The notes beneath the pieces are model-generated. The model had not been told where the DNA came from and made no database searches. It worked only from the letters and a program-made list of their open reading frames with translations. From Alphaproteobacteria bacterium (GTDB lineage: Bacteria > Pseudomonadota > Alphaproteobacteria > Rhodobacterales > Rhodobacteraceae), in contig JAUIAS010000023.1 of assembly GCA_030425395.1 (NCBI GenBank), forward strand, positions 1 to 50,206: 50,206 nt of DNA, read 5' to 3'. This document shows positions 1 through 8,475 of the stretch, piece after piece (within the stretch, counting starts at the first letter, position 1; every line of letters begins with the position of its first letter). The position numbers and the translations under genes are program-made.

Positions 1-1
1 A

Positions 2-73
2 ATCCAGATCCGCGTCGCGGTGCTCAACCGCTACACCGCTCTCGGCATACCCGTCACGGTGCCCGTAGGATAG
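2..73 (+). CDS. IS5-family transposase, C-terminal 23 codons (partial)
   Basis: Reading from base 2 gives IQIRVAVLNRYTALGIPV followed by a few residues and TAG at 71-73. This resembles the usual end of IS5-family DDE transposases, which commonly finish with a VLNRFTALGTPVT-like tail. The catalytic domain is outside the window. The matching N-terminus of such a transposase is at 50144-50206, consistent with two copies of one element. The assignment rests on a short motif plus the adjacent inverted repeat. Confidence 0.75.
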   Translation: MQIRVAVLNRYTALGIPVTVPVG

Positions 74-108
74 GTCTGTCCGGGGAAAGGGAAAGTCCGG
101 TCGCAATC

Positions 109-127
109 CGATTTGTGCAACAAAGCC
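109..127 (-). repeat. IS terminal inverted repeat (right end)
   Basis: Nineteen bases that exactly match, in reverse complement, the left terminal repeat at 50081-50099. Identity stops at the next base. It marks the boundary between the IS and the glycan gene cluster. Confidence 0.85.
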
Positions 128-160
128 TGTGCTATGGCAAAACCATTTTCAGGACGTGAC

Positions 161-925
161 ATGAAAGCAGTCATTCTTGCCGGCGGTCTGGGCACGCGGA
201 TCAGCGAAGAAACCCACAAAATTCCCAAACCCATGGTCGAAATCGGCGGACGTCCGATCCTGTGGCATGTGATGAAGATCTACGGTGCCTACGGCATCAC
301 CGATTTCGTGATCTGCTGCGGCTACAAGGGCTATGTGATCAAGGAATATTTCGCCAATTATTTTCTGCACATGTCCGATGTCACCTTTGACATGAAAGAC
401 AACAAGATGCACGTGCACCGCCGCGCGGCTGAGCCTTGGCAGGTGACGCTTCTGGATACCGGCGAAACCACGATGACCGGTGGGCGTATCCGCCGGGCGG
501 CGGATCACATCGACGGCACCTTCTGCCTGACCTATGGCGATGGGCTGGCGGATGTCGATATTGACGGGCTGATCCAGCATCACCGCGCCTCTGGCAAGCA
601 AGCCACGGTTACCGCGATCCAGCCTACCGGGCGCTATGGCGCGCTGGATCTGGAGGGATCGCAGGTCAAGGGCTTTGTCGAAAAGCCCAAAGGCGATCGC
701 CAGTGGGTCAACGGTGGGTTCTTTGTGTGTGAACCGTCGGTTCTGGACCGGATCGAGGGCGATGACATGCCGTTCGAGGGCGATCCGCTGACCGCGCTTG
801 CCCGCGACGGACAATTGGGGGCCTTTCGTCACGAAGGATTCTGGGCGGCGATGGATACGCTGCGCGACAAGACCCAGCTCGACGCGCTCTGGAGCAAGGG
901 CGAGGCCCCTTGGAAGGTCTGGTGA
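161..925 (+). CDS. rfbF: Glucose-1-phosphate cytidylyltransferase
   Basis: Makes CDP-glucose from glucose 1-phosphate and CTP, the entry to CDP-linked deoxysugars, in the cytoplasm. The 254-residue protein has the nucleotidyltransferase signature GGLGTR (8-13) with the following [10 protein letters not shown] stretch, the sugar-nucleotide/metal region TYGDG (124-128), EKP (174-176) and the WAAMDT segment near residue 230, all typical of RfbF. The ATG at 161 is chosen over an upstream in-frame ATG at 113, which lies inside the IS repeat. AGGACG at 151-156 is the likely ribosome binding site. The next gene overlaps by four bases (GTGA). It is the first gene of a five-gene operon and lies directly behind an IS end, so its expression may depend on the IS. 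Confidence 0.95.
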   Translation: MKAVILAGGLGTRISEETHKIPKPMVEIGGRPILWHVMKIYGAYGITDFVICCGYKGYVIKEYFANYFLHMSDVTFDMKDNKMHVHRRAAEPWQVTLLDTGETTMTGGRIRRAADHIDGTFCLTYGDGLADVDIDGLIQHHRASGKQATVTAIQPTGRYGALDLEGSQVKGFVEKPKGDRQWVNGGFFVCEPSVLDRIEGDDMPFEGDPLTALARDGQLGAFRHEGFWAAMDTLRDKTQLDALWSKGEAPWKVW

Positions 926-1992
926 GCCCGCTGCCAACCCCCGACCCCGGTTTCTGGCGCGGCAAACGGGTGCTGTTGACCGGACATACCGGGTTCAAGG
1001 GCGCGTGGCTCATGCTGTGGCTGCAACAACTGGGGGCCGAGGTGTTCGGCCTTGCGCTGCGCCCGGACACCGACCCAAGCCTGTTCGATCAACTTTTCCC
1101 GGATGGTGCGCCGGGGCATATGCTGGGTGATATCCGCGATCCGGCGCTTGTTCGCGACCGGGTGGAGCAGGTGCGCCCCGATGTCGTCCTGCATCTGGCC
1201 GCGCAACCTTTGGTGCTGCGCAGCTATGACGATCCGATCGAAACATGGCAGACCAATGTGATGGGCACGGCGCATCTGCTCGAGGCGCTGCGGGGCACGG
1301 ACCGCCGCATGTCCGTGGTGATCGTGACCACCGACAAGGTGTATGAGAACCGCGAATGGCTTCATGCCTACCGCGAACCCGACCGGCTGGGCGGCCACGA
1401 TCCCTATAGCGCGAGCAAGGCGGGGTGCGAACTGGTTGTGGCCAGCTATCGCAAATCGTTTTTTGCCGGCACACCGGTGCATATCGCCTCGGCGCGGGCG
1501 GGGAATGTCATCGGCGGCGGTGACTGGGCGGAAAACCGGATCATCCCGGACCTTGTGCGCGCGTTGGCGCGCGGACAGACCCTTGAGATGCGCAACCCCG
1601 ACGCGGTGCGCCCGTGGCAGCATGTGCTTGATCCGTTGGCGGGGTATCTGCGTCTTGCGGAACGGCTGTGGGACGATGCCAGCCTGTCTGATGCGTTCAA
1701 TTTCGGACCCGACACCGCCGATCAACGGCCCGTTCGGGCCTTGGTCGAGACAGCCTTGCAACGCTGGCCGGGCACGTGGCGCGACGCATCGGATGCCGCG
1801 GCCCCGCATGAGGCCGCACGGCTGATGCTGGCCACGGATGCCGCGCGCGCGCGTCTGGGATGGGCTCCGCGCTGGGCATTTGCCGATGCGGTCAACCATA
1901 CCGTGGATTGGTATCGCGCCGTGCACGAGGGCACCGATCCGCGCGCGCTCAGCCTCGCGCAGATCGCCGCATTCGAGCGGCCTGACCCATGA
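922..1992 (+). CDS. rfbG: CDP-glucose 4,6-dehydratase
   Basis: A short-chain dehydrogenase/reductase enzyme that converts CDP-glucose to CDP-4-keto-6-deoxyglucose with bound NAD. The N-terminal nucleotide motif TGHTGFKG and the phrase [11 protein letters not shown] are diagnostic of Rfb[10 protein letters not shown] segment and the YSASK catalytic Tyr/Lys follow. The length (356 residues) is normal. GTG at 922 overlaps the rfbF stop as GTGA, a translational-coupling arrangement. A TTG at 910 would add four residues and cannot be excluded. No rfbH (C3 dehydratase) or its reductase partner follows, so this CDP-keto-sugar is probably not destined for a 3,6-dideoxyhexose. Confidence 0.95.
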   Translation: MSPLPTPDPGFWRGKRVLLTGHTGFKGAWLMLWLQQLGAEVFGLALRPDTDPSLFDQLFPDGAPGHMLGDIRDPALVRDRVEQVRPDVVLHLAAQPLVLRSYDDPIETWQTNVMGTAHLLEALRGTDRRMSVVIVTTDKVYENREWLHAYREPDRLGGHDPYSASKAGCELVVASYRKSFFAGTPVHIASARAGNVIGGGDWAENRIIPDLVRALARGQTLEMRNPDAVRPWQHVLDPLAGYLRLAERLWDDASLSDAFNFGPDTADQRPVRALVETALQRWPGTWRDASDAAAPHEAARLMLATDAARARLGWAPRWAFADAVNHTVDWYRAVHEGTDPRALSLAQIAAFERPDP

Positions 1993-1999
1993 GGCTGAT

Positions 2000-2563
2000 A
2001 TGAGGTTCGAACCGCTCCCCCTTGCCGGTGCCTACCGGATCGAGCTTGACCGCCGCGGCGATGACAGGGGATTCTTCGCCCGGATGTTCTGCACGCAGGA
2101 ATTTGCCGACCACGGGTTGAACACCGTCTGGGCGCAGATGAACACATCGTTCAGCCAACAAGCCGGAACCTTGCGGGGGCTGCATTTCCAGCGCCCTCCC
2201 TGCGCCGAGGTCAAGGTGGTGCGCTGTGTGCGGGGGGCCATTCTGGACGTGATCGTCGATCTGCGCGCGGGATCGCCCACCTTTGGCCAGCACGCAGCGC
2301 TTGAGTTGAACGACGATACCCGTTCCATGGTGTATATCCCGCAGGGCTTTGCCCATGGGTTCCAGACGCTGGTCCCCGATACCGAGCTTCTTTATCTGCA
2401 CAGTGCCGCCTACAGCCCGGCGCATGAGGGCGGTGTTCACCACGCCGACCCGGCGCTTGGCATTGCTTGGCCCTTGCCCCCGTCCTCCCTGCCCGCCTCG
2501 GCCTTGTCCGACCGGGATCGGGGATTTCCGCCCCTCAATTCCGTGGAACCGTTCCGACTATGA
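2000..2563 (+). CDS. dTDP-4-dehydrorhamnose 3,5-epimerase-like (RmlC family) epimerase
   Basis: A 187-residue cupin of the RmlC family, which epimerises C3 and/or C5 of NDP-4-keto-6-deoxy sugars. The catalytic His is in GTLRGLHFQ (His62), Lys72 follows in VKVVRC, the cupin motif is YIPQGFAHGF, Tyr138 lies in AAYSPAHE, and DPALGIAW carries the conserved Asp. The spacing matches RmlC. ATG at 2000 lies seven bases after the rfbG stop. Because it sits behind rfbFG rather than rmlAB, its substrate is inferred to be the CDP-linked ketosugar, giving an L-configured or 3-epimerised product. Whether one or two centres are epimerised cannot be read from the sequence. Confidence 0.88.
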   Translation: MRFEPLPLAGAYRIELDRRGDDRGFFARMFCTQEFADHGLNTVWAQMNTSFSQQAGTLRGLHFQRPPCAEVKVVRCVRGAILDVIVDLRAGSPTFGQHAALELNDDTRSMVYIPQGFAHGFQTLVPDTELLYLHSAAYSPAHEGGVHHADPALGIAWPLPPSSLPASALSDRDRGFPPLNSVEPFRL

Positions 2564-3783
2564 AGTGTCGCCATTGCAAATCGCCGGTTGATCTGGACTT
2601 TCTCGATCTCGGCTTCGCCCCGCCGTCCAATGCCTACCTCACGCGCGCGGACCTTGCCGCGCCTGAGACGACCTTTCCCCTCAGGGTCAAGGTTTGCCGG
2701 GCCTGCCGCCTTGTCCAGACCGAGGATTACGCCGGTGCCGAGGCCCTGTTCAGCGCCGATTACGCTTATTTTTCGTCCACGTCCAAGGGCTGGCTGGCCC
2801 ATGCCGCGCGGTATTCGGAGATGATCACACAGCGGCTGGGGCTTGGGCCTGAAAGCCGGGTGATCGAGGTTGCCTCGAACGACGGGTATTTGTTGCGCAA
2901 TTTTGTCGGGGCCGGCATTCCCTGTCTGGGCATTGAACCCACCGACAGCACCGCCGAAGCCGCCGAAGCGCTGGGCATTCCGGTGCTGCGCGCCTTCTTC
3001 GGGGCAACTCTGGGGCAAACCATCGCCAATGACGGGGGCGCGGCGGACCTGATCTGCGGCAACAACGTCTTTGCCCACGTGCCCGACATCAACGATTTCA
3101 CCGCCGGTCTCAAGGCCGCGCTGAAGCCCGAAGGCGTGATCACACTGGAATTCCCGCATTTCCTGCAACTGGTGGCGCAGGCGCAGTTCGACACCGTGTA
3201 TCACGAACATTTCTCATATCTGTCGCTACTGGCCGTGTCGCGGATTTTTGCGGCGGCGGGGCTGCGGGTGTTCGACATCGACCATCTTCCCACCCACGGC
3301 GGCTCTCTGCGGGTCTATGGCTGCCACGCAGAGGCCCCGCACGAAACCACATCGCGGGTCGCTGCCTGTCTGGACGACGAACGGGCCGCGGGTCTTGAGG
3401 ATGACGCGACCTATGCCGCGTTTCAGACCCGCGCCGATACGGTCAAGAACGATCTTTTGCGGTTCCTGCTGGACGCGCGGGCCGAAGGGCGCAGCGTGGC
3501 CGGATACGGTGCCGCGGCCAAGGGCAACACCCTGCTCAATTATGCCGGTGTGAAACCGGACCTTTTGCCATTCGTGTGCGACGCGGCCCCGGCCAAGCAG
3601 GGCAAGTTCATGCCCGGTTCACATATCCCGATCCTGCCGCCGGAGGCGCTGACGGAGGCCCAGCCCGATTACGTCCTGATCCTGCCTTGGAACATCGCCG
3701 ATGAGGTGCGTGCGCAGTTGAGCCACCTTGCCGATCAGGGCACCCGATTTGTCACCGCCGTGCCGGAGTTGACCATAACATGA
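2560..3783 (+). CDS. Sugar C-methyltransferase (TylC3/NovU-type, three-domain)
   Basis: A SAM-dependent methyltransferase of the family that adds branch methyls to NDP-4-keto sugars. The 407 residues show an N-terminal zinc-binding domain with Cys3/Cys6 and Cys46/Cys49, a central SAM domain with VIEVASNDGY (101-110), the family motif YHEHFSYLS (214-222) containing the proposed catalytic Tyr/His, and a C-terminal Rossmann-like domain around GYGAAAKGN. The start overlaps the epimerase stop as ATGA (2560-2563). In mycarose and cladinose pathways such enzymes act with a 3,5-epimerase, as here, so C3 methylation of the CDP-4-keto-6-deoxyhexose is likely. The regiochemistry is inferred, not visible. 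Confidence 0.85.
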   Translation: MKCRHCKSPVDLDFLDLGFAPPSNAYLTRADLAAPETTFPLRVKVCRACRLVQTEDYAGAEALFSADYAYFSSTSKGWLAHAARYSEMITQRLGLGPESRVIEVASNDGYLLRNFVGAGIPCLGIEPTDSTAEAAEALGIPVLRAFFGATLGQTIANDGGAADLICGNNVFAHVPDINDFTAGLKAALKPEGVITLEFPHFLQLVAQAQFDTVYHEHFSYLSLLAVSRIFAAAGLRVFDIDHLPTHGGSLRVYGCHAEAPHETTSRVAACLDDERAAGLEDDATYAAFQTRADTVKNDLLRFLLDARAEGRSVAGYGAAAKGNTLLNYAGVKPDLLPFVCDAAPAKQGKFMPGSHIPILPPEALTEAQPDYVLILPWNIADEVRAQLSHLADQGTRFVTAVPELTIT

Positions 3784-4922
3784 GCACCCGCGTTCCCTAT
3801 ACCCGTCCTTCGATCACCGAACTGGAAGTTGGCTATACCACCGATGCTGCACGCAACGGCTGGGGTGCGCAGTGTTATGATTACATCATCCGCTTTGAAT
3901 CCCTGTTTCGCGATTATATCGGCGCCTCACACGGCATCGCCACGTCCAGTTGCACCGGGGCCATGCAGATGGGCCTTGCGGCGCTGGGGATCGGGCCGGG
4001 GGATGAGGTGATCCTTGCCGATACAAACTGGATCGCCACCGCCGCACCGATCATGCATCTGGGGGCGACACCGGTGTTTGTCGATATCCTGCCCGACAGC
4101 TGGTGCATTGATCCCGCCGCCGCCGCGCGGGCGATCACACCGAACACACGCGCCATCATTGCCACCCATCTTTATGGCAACCTGTGCGATATGGACGCTC
4201 TGCTCGAAATCGGATCACGCCACGAAATCGCGGTGATCGAGGACGCCGCCGAAGCCATCGGCGCGCAGTATCGGGGCCGCCCGGCGGGATCCATGGGGCG
4301 GTTTTCCACCTTTTCGTTTCACGGGACCAAGACCCTGACCACCGGTGAAGGCGGCATGTTCCTGACCTCGGACGGTGATCTTTTCGAACGGGTTCTGACC
4401 CTGTCGAACCACGGCCGCGACCGGTCCCAGCCCAAGCAATTCTGGGCTGATGTGGTGGGCTACAAGTTCAAGATGTCCAATGTTCAGGCGGCCATCGGCT
4501 GCGGCCAGATGGAGCGGATTTCCGAATTGACGGATCGCAAGCGCGCGATCCTGAATGCCTACAAGGCAAGGCTGGCGCATGTGTCAGGGATCGCGATGAA
4601 CCCCGAACCCGACCACTGCCTGAGCGGCGCATGGATGCCGACGGTGGTCTTTGACGCGGCAACGGGTGTCAGCCGCGATACGATTCAGGCGGCCTTTGCA
4701 ACGGCCGATATCGACGCGCGGGTGTTCTTTTATCCGCTGTCGGCGCAACCGATGTTCACGCCCGTGCCGGACAACGTAAACGCCTGGTCGATCTGCGAGC
4801 GGGCCATCAACCTGCCCAGCTATCACGATATGACCGATGGCGAGATTGACCGCGTCTGCGCGGTGATCGAAGCGTTGGCGGCGCAATCAAGCAATGGCCC
4901 GGACGCCGCGCCCCGGGATTAA
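3780..4922 (+). CDS. DegT/DnrJ/EryC1/StrS-family sugar aminotransferase
   Basis: A PLP-dependent aminotransferase acting on NDP-keto sugars, 380 residues. IEDAAEAIGA (Asp155) precedes SFHGTKTLTTGEGG, whose Lys184 is the Schiff-base lysine. This resembles perosamine-synthase-type C4 aminotransferases. The Lys is present and no C-terminal iron-sulfur cysteines are seen, so it is a true aminotransferase rather than the RfbH/ColD-type dehydratase. It overlaps the previous gene as ATGA (3780-3783) and is last in the operon. Its TAA at 4920-4922 overlaps, within TTAA, the stop of the opposing phosphoesterase gene. Expected product: a 4-amino-4,6-dideoxy CDP-sugar, probably C-methylated. Confidence 0.88.
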   Translation: MSTRVPYTRPSITELEVGYTTDAARNGWGAQCYDYIIRFESLFRDYIGASHGIATSSCTGAMQMGLAALGIGPGDEVILADTNWIATAAPIMHLGATPVFVDILPDSWCIDPAAAARAITPNTRAIIATHLYGNLCDMDALLEIGSRHEIAVIEDAAEAIGAQYRGRPAGSMGRFSTFSFHGTKTLTTGEGGMFLTSDGDLFERVLTLSNHGRDRSQPKQFWADVVGYKFKMSNVQAAIGCGQMERISELTDRKRAILNAYKARLAHVSGIAMNPEPDHCLSGAWMPTVVFDAATGVSRDTIQAAFATADIDARVFFYPLSAQPMFTPVPDNVNAWSICERAINLPSYHDMTDGEIDRVCAVIEALAAQSSNGPDAAPRD

Positions 4923-5605
4923 AGCCGGTCGATCCGGTCCACCCGGCCATTGATCTGGGTGCCGGCATAGAGACCGCGATACATGAATTCCTCGTAGCTG
5001 CGATCTTTCATCGCCTGCACGGTCCGGTCGATGTCATACGCCACCCGGTGCAAGTGGATCTCGTCACCGTCCAGAATGGCATAGGCGGCGCGCGGGTCGC
5101 CGTCGCGCGGCTGGCCGACAGACCCCGGATTGCAGAAGGTTTGATCGCCAAACCTATGAATACATTGAATATGTGTGTGCCCCGCAAACAGCCGGGTCAC
5201 GCCCTGCGGAAAGGTATCCACCCCGACCGCATAGAGGTATTCATCCACATGATCGCGCGGACCGCCATGCACGAACAGGGTGTCGCCCTCGGTCACGCTG
5301 TCCAGCGATCCTTGCAGCCACGTGATGCTGTCGGTGCTCAGGTCCTCAAGATGTTTGTCGATGATCGACGCCACCACCTTGGACCGTTCGCAGTTTTTGC
5401 CCGAGGTCACGTATTGATCGTGATTGCCAAGGATATTGCGGGCGCCTTCGGCCTTGAGACGTTGCACGCACTCCTCGGGCTGCCCGTTATAGCCCACCAC
5501 GTCGCCAAGGCATAAGATCTCGGTCGCGCCCCGGGATCGGGCATCGGCCAGAACGGCCTCAAGCGCGGCGAGGTTGGCGTGAATGTCAGAGATCAGGGCG
5601 CGCAT
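4919..5605 (-). CDS. Calcineurin-like metallophosphoesterase (YfcE/MJ0936-like)
   Basis: A small two-metal phosphoesterase, 228 residues. The N-terminus ALISDIHANLAAL provides the D-x-H metal site, LCLGDVVGYNG the bridging Asp, GNHDQY the Asn-His pair, and VHGG and FAGHTHIQ the later His ligands. ATG at 5605 is chosen because the protein family begins at this SDIH strand. A longer frame upstream reads only over the end of the ATP-grasp gene. It overlaps that gene by 20 bases and is last in a five-gene minus-strand operon. The substrate is unknown. Context suggests a phosphorylated intermediate of glycan decoration. Confidence 0.8.
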   Translation of the reverse strand: MRALISDIHANLAALEAVLADARSRGATEILCLGDVVGYNGQPEECVQRLKAEGARNILGNHDQYVTSGKNCERSKVVASIIDKHLEDLSTDSITWLQGSLDSVTEGDTLFVHGGPRDHVDEYLYAVGVDTFPQGVTRLFAGHTHIQCIHRFGDQTFCNPGSVGQPRDGDPRAAYAILDGDEIHLHRVAYDIDRTVQAMKDRSYEEFMYRGLYAGTQINGRVDRIDRL

Positions 5606-6575
5606 AACGTATCCGGTCTGCCTGATGGCGCTGGGCAATCCCTTCGCGCAGGGTGGGCTGCGCGGGGCGTTGGGCATTGAGGTAAAAATCCACGCACATT
5701 TCAGCCTCGTTAAAGCCGAAACCGACGCGCATGGAACAACTGCTTGAAAACCGTGGATTGATTTCCAACAGGTAGGCCGTATCGCCCTGCAGGCGGAATT
5801 GCAGGTTGGTGGGGCCGAGAGGTTTGTAGCGGCGCATGATTCTATCCGTGGCCGCCGCGATGGCCGGATTTTGCACGGTTTCGGCAGACCCGGTGTTTCC
5901 CGCCCGCGTCAGCCAGCGGCGAAAGATCAGCGGGCCAAGATAGCTGCCGTCGCCCAGACCAAAGGTGCCCACGGTGAATTCCTCATCGTCGGAGCCGACG
6001 ATCTTCTGGATCAGGAAATCGCCCTTGGTCTTGGCGGTCCAGTAGTCGAAATCCACCGCGTCATGCAGACGGACGATACCCACCGACCCTTCGCCGACTG
6101 CGGGTTTGAGCAGCAGCGGCGCAGGCCCCAGCGCGGCGCAGGCTTCTTGCCAGCTCGTGCCCCGGTGAACTGAGGGAATGACCGGCAAGCCAAGCGCGGC
6201 GTAGTCTGTCTCGAAGGCGATCTTGTTCTCGCTCAGCGCGATCAGCGACGGCGTGTTCAAGGCAAGGCGCACGCCCAGATCGGCAAAGAATGCGCGGTGC
6301 GCGTCAAGAAACACCATGTCCTGGCTGATACCGGGAATGATCATCTCGATCCGGTGGCGACGCACCAGATCGGCCCAGAAGGTCAGGTAGTCCGGGGACG
6401 TTTCATCCACACGGGGTTTCAGCACGGTCTCATCGCACAGGTCCTGCCCATAGAGCGACATGCGCCGATCCAGCCCCAGCACCCAGGCCCGTCCCCCGTC
6501 GCGCAACCCCTGAGCGATGCCCTGCCCGATCAACGCCCCAATCCCGGTGACGACGATGCGGCGGCGTTCAGCCAT
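5586..6575 (-). CDS. ATP-grasp ligase, carbamoyl-phosphate-synthase/PylC-like
   Basis: A 329-residue ATP-grasp protein. The N-terminal pre-ATP-grasp Rossmann segment is VVTGIGALIGQGIA. ATP-binding elements LLLKPAVGEGSVGI and FLIQKIVGSDDEEFTVG follow, with the metal-binding LLEINPRFSSS near the C-terminus. Such enzymes form amide, peptide or thioester bonds through an acyl-phosphate. In a cluster with a sugar aminotransferase, a role in attaching an amino-acid or other acyl group to an amino sugar is a reasonable inference, but the substrate cannot be read. It overlaps the upstream methyltransferase by 8 bases (6568-6575) and the downstream phosphoesterase by 20. Confidence 0.8.
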   Translation of the reverse strand: MAERRRIVVTGIGALIGQGIAQGLRDGGRAWVLGLDRRMSLYGQDLCDETVLKPRVDETSPDYLTFWADLVRRHRIEMIIPGISQDMVFLDAHRAFFADLGVRLALNTPSLIALSENKIAFETDYAALGLPVIPSVHRGTSWQEACAALGPAPLLLKPAVGEGSVGIVRLHDAVDFDYWTAKTKGDFLIQKIVGSDDEEFTVGTFGLGDGSYLGPLIFRRWLTRAGNTGSAETVQNPAIAAATDRIMRRYKPLGPTNLQFRLQGDTAYLLEINPRFSSSCSMRVGFGFNEAEMCVDFYLNAQRPAQPTLREGIAQRHQADRIRYARPDL

Positions 6576-7323
6576 AGGATACCTCGACCAGCAGACCCAC
6601 GCAGAGTTCCGGGAAATCGACGCCCACCGCCATCATCGCCTTCATGTTGGCGTCGAAATCCTGCAACGTCTTGAGCACCCCCAAAGGCAACGGTTTGAGG
6701 TAGAGCCCTTCCTGATGGGTCACCGTGCCGCCAGTGGAAGCGATCATGTCGCGCAGCGTGTCGAGGCAGAAATTTCGTTTGTGCCCAAGGATATGATCGG
6801 TTTCGTTCAAGTCATAGATATCGTCGATCATGCCCATCTCGACCCCAAGCCGCCGGTTCAGGGACTTGGCGTTGGGCACCGCGATCCAAATCCGCCCGCC
6901 GGGTTTGAGAAACGCCTTGTAACGGTTCAGGATCGCTGCGGGATCGTCCACATGCTCAAGAACAAAGCCCATCACGATCAGATCGAACGGGGCGGACGGG
7001 GTATAGGTTTCGAAATACCCCGTTTCCAGCGTGCCGTCATACCACGGGTTGTTGGTCTGAAAATGGTCGATGACCTTTTGCGATCCTTCCACCACGACGT
7101 GATCGTCGCACATCTTGTGAAAATAGGGCACCGTATAGCCGTGCCCCAATCCCAGTTCCAACAACCGGTCAACCCGCCCTGCCCGACCGGTGATACGGTC
7201 GGGATACCAGTTCATGATCAGATCGTTTTCGATCTCGACACTGGGGGGTTGCAGGTATTTGGATGCAACGTCGTCCAGATTTTCCAAAATCTTGGCCTCG
7301 CCTCTTCTGAGGGTGTCACGCAA
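6568..7323 (-). CDS. Class I SAM-dependent methyltransferase
   Basis: A 251-residue methyltransferase. SAM motif I is LLELGLGHGYTVPYF (from about residue 54), an acidic VVVEGS strand end follows, and the post-motif is FDLIVMGFVLEHVDDP, with LKPGGRIWIAVPN as motif III. There is no zinc-finger domain, unlike its upstream neighbour. The acceptor is unknown; O- or N-methylation of the sugar or of an attached group is inferred from context. Both ends overlap neighbours by 8 bases (7316-7323 and 6568-6575), so it is part of a tightly coupled operon. Confidence 0.8.
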   Translation of the reverse strand: MRDTLRRGEAKILENLDDVASKYLQPPSVEIENDLIMNWYPDRITGRAGRVDRLLELGLGHGYTVPYFHKMCDDHVVVEGSQKVIDHFQTNNPWYDGTLETGYFETYTPSAPFDLIVMGFVLEHVDDPAAILNRYKAFLKPGGRIWIAVPNAKSLNRRLGVEMGMIDDIYDLNETDHILGHKRNFCLDTLRDMIASTGGTVTHQEGLYLKPLPLGVLKTLQDFDANMKAMMAVGVDFPELCVGLLVEVSYG

Positions 7324-8473
7324 GGAACAGAAAGTCCCGTCCCGGCGCGCGCAATCCCGGAATTTCGTCGATGATGCGCCGTGCGTTGCGCGGGTTCAAG
7401 CCGACAAGGATTGCCGCCTTCTGATGTGGCAGATCGGCGGGCGCAATGACCGGCGCGCCTGAAATCTCGGTCCCGTGCAGAAATGCGTTCTGATCAAGGA
7501 AATGCGTCACCCGCTCCGGGTTTGCCAGACATGACAGAATGAAATTTCCATAGATCCCGGCTCCGTAGATGACCAACGGCACATCCGCGGGGGTGTGTGC
7601 CTCGAAGGCGGTGATCCCGGTCTTGATACTGCCCCACAGTTCGGCCAGTTCCAGCGCCTGGCGCGCGCGGTCCTCAAAGACCGGTGGCGCGGGCGGAGCG
7701 GCCCCGTCGGGCGCGCGACGGGCCGATACAACATAGGCCGAGGCGTGGGCCTGATCGTCAATGTCGATATCGGTAAAACCGTTGTTCGCCAGAAGATGCC
7801 ACAGGGATTGCCGCGAGAAATGGTTGACGTGATCGGCCACCACGAAATCGGCGGCGTTCTGATACATGTCCGGCACGATGAAATAGAAATACCCGCCATC
7901 GACCAGCAGCGCGCGCACATCGCCCAGAATGCCCGCCAGATGCGGGATGTGTTCCAGCGCATAGAAAGACAGAACCACGTCGATCTGACCGTGCCACTTG
8001 GGATCGGGACTGTGCGTGGCCCATTGCGCCTTGGACGGGAAGGTTTCCCAGAACGGGATATATTTGTCCGTCACATCATAGAGATACGGCTCGATCCCCG
8101 GAACCGCGCCGCATACCTGCCGCAGCGTCGGAGCCTTGGCACAGCCATAATCCAGCACCTTGCGGTGGCGGGACAGATCAATCTTGGACATCAGCACCCG
8201 GGCCTGATGCTCGGACCGGTAGATTTCCTTGCCGTCGATCACATCATAAAGCTGATCATCGTCTTCGCTGTCGATGTTGATCTCGTATTCCGTGGCATAG
8301 AATTCGACCAGATCGGGCAATTCATTGGTCTGCCCATGCTGGCAATGCGCACAGAAATAGACAGTGGTTTTGCCATTGATCAGCGTGTTCATCGTGGTCA
8401 GCGATTTGGCCTCGGCGCTCTCGAAAATCGGGGCGTCAAAGGGCGCGCCGCAGACATTGCAGTTCTCGGACAT
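7316..8473 (-). CDS. Three-domain methyltransferase related to sugar C-methyltransferases
   Basis: A 385-residue protein with the same layout as the C-methyltransferase at 2560-3783: paired cysteines Cys5/Cys8 and Cys41/Cys44 for zinc, a SAM domain with VLDYGCAKAPTLRQV (Asp108-Gly110), and a C-terminal Rossmann-like domain with VIYGAGIYGNF. The expected YHEHFS motif is replaced by DHVNHFS, so the catalytic centre differs and the reaction may not be C-methylation of a ketosugar. It lies two bases downstream of the dioxygenase gene and overlaps the next methyltransferase by 8 bases. The function is family-level only. Confidence 0.75.
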   Translation of the reverse strand: MSENCNVCGAPFDAPIFESAEAKSLTTMNTLINGKTTVYFCAHCQHGQTNELPDLVEFYATEYEINIDSEDDDQLYDVIDGKEIYRSEHQARVLMSKIDLSRHRKVLDYGCAKAPTLRQVCGAVPGIEPYLYDVTDKYIPFWETFPSKAQWATHSPDPKWHGQIDVVLSFYALEHIPHLAGILGDVRALLVDGGYFYFIVPDMYQNAADFVVADHVNHFSRQSLWHLLANNGFTDIDIDDQAHASAYVVSARRAPDGAAPPAPPVFEDRARQALELAELWGSIKTGITAFEAHTPADVPLVIYGAGIYGNFILSCLANPERVTHFLDQNAFLHGTEISGAPVIAPADLPHQKAAILVGLNPRNARRIIDEIPGLRAPGRDFLFLA

Positions 8474-8475
8474 GG

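Larger units (their letters stand above)
1..127 (+). mobile_element. IS5-family insertion sequence, right end only
   Basis: The tail of an insertion sequence: the last codons of its transposase (2-73) and a terminal inverted repeat ending at 127. The 19 bases at 109-127 are the exact reverse complement of 50081-50099, where the head of the same type of element begins. The terminal sequence (GGCTTTGTTG on the other strand) resembles IS903-type members of the IS5 family. The rest of the element lies outside the window. It ends 33 bases before the rfbF start codon, so any original promoter of that operon has been displaced. Confidence 0.85.

Noticed and set aside
3780-4922. RfbH-type CDP-4-keto-6-deoxyglucose 3-dehydratase, expected after rfbFG.
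   Set aside because: The Schiff-base Lys184 is present (RfbH has His), there are no C-terminal iron-sulfur cysteines, and the protein is about 60 residues shorter.
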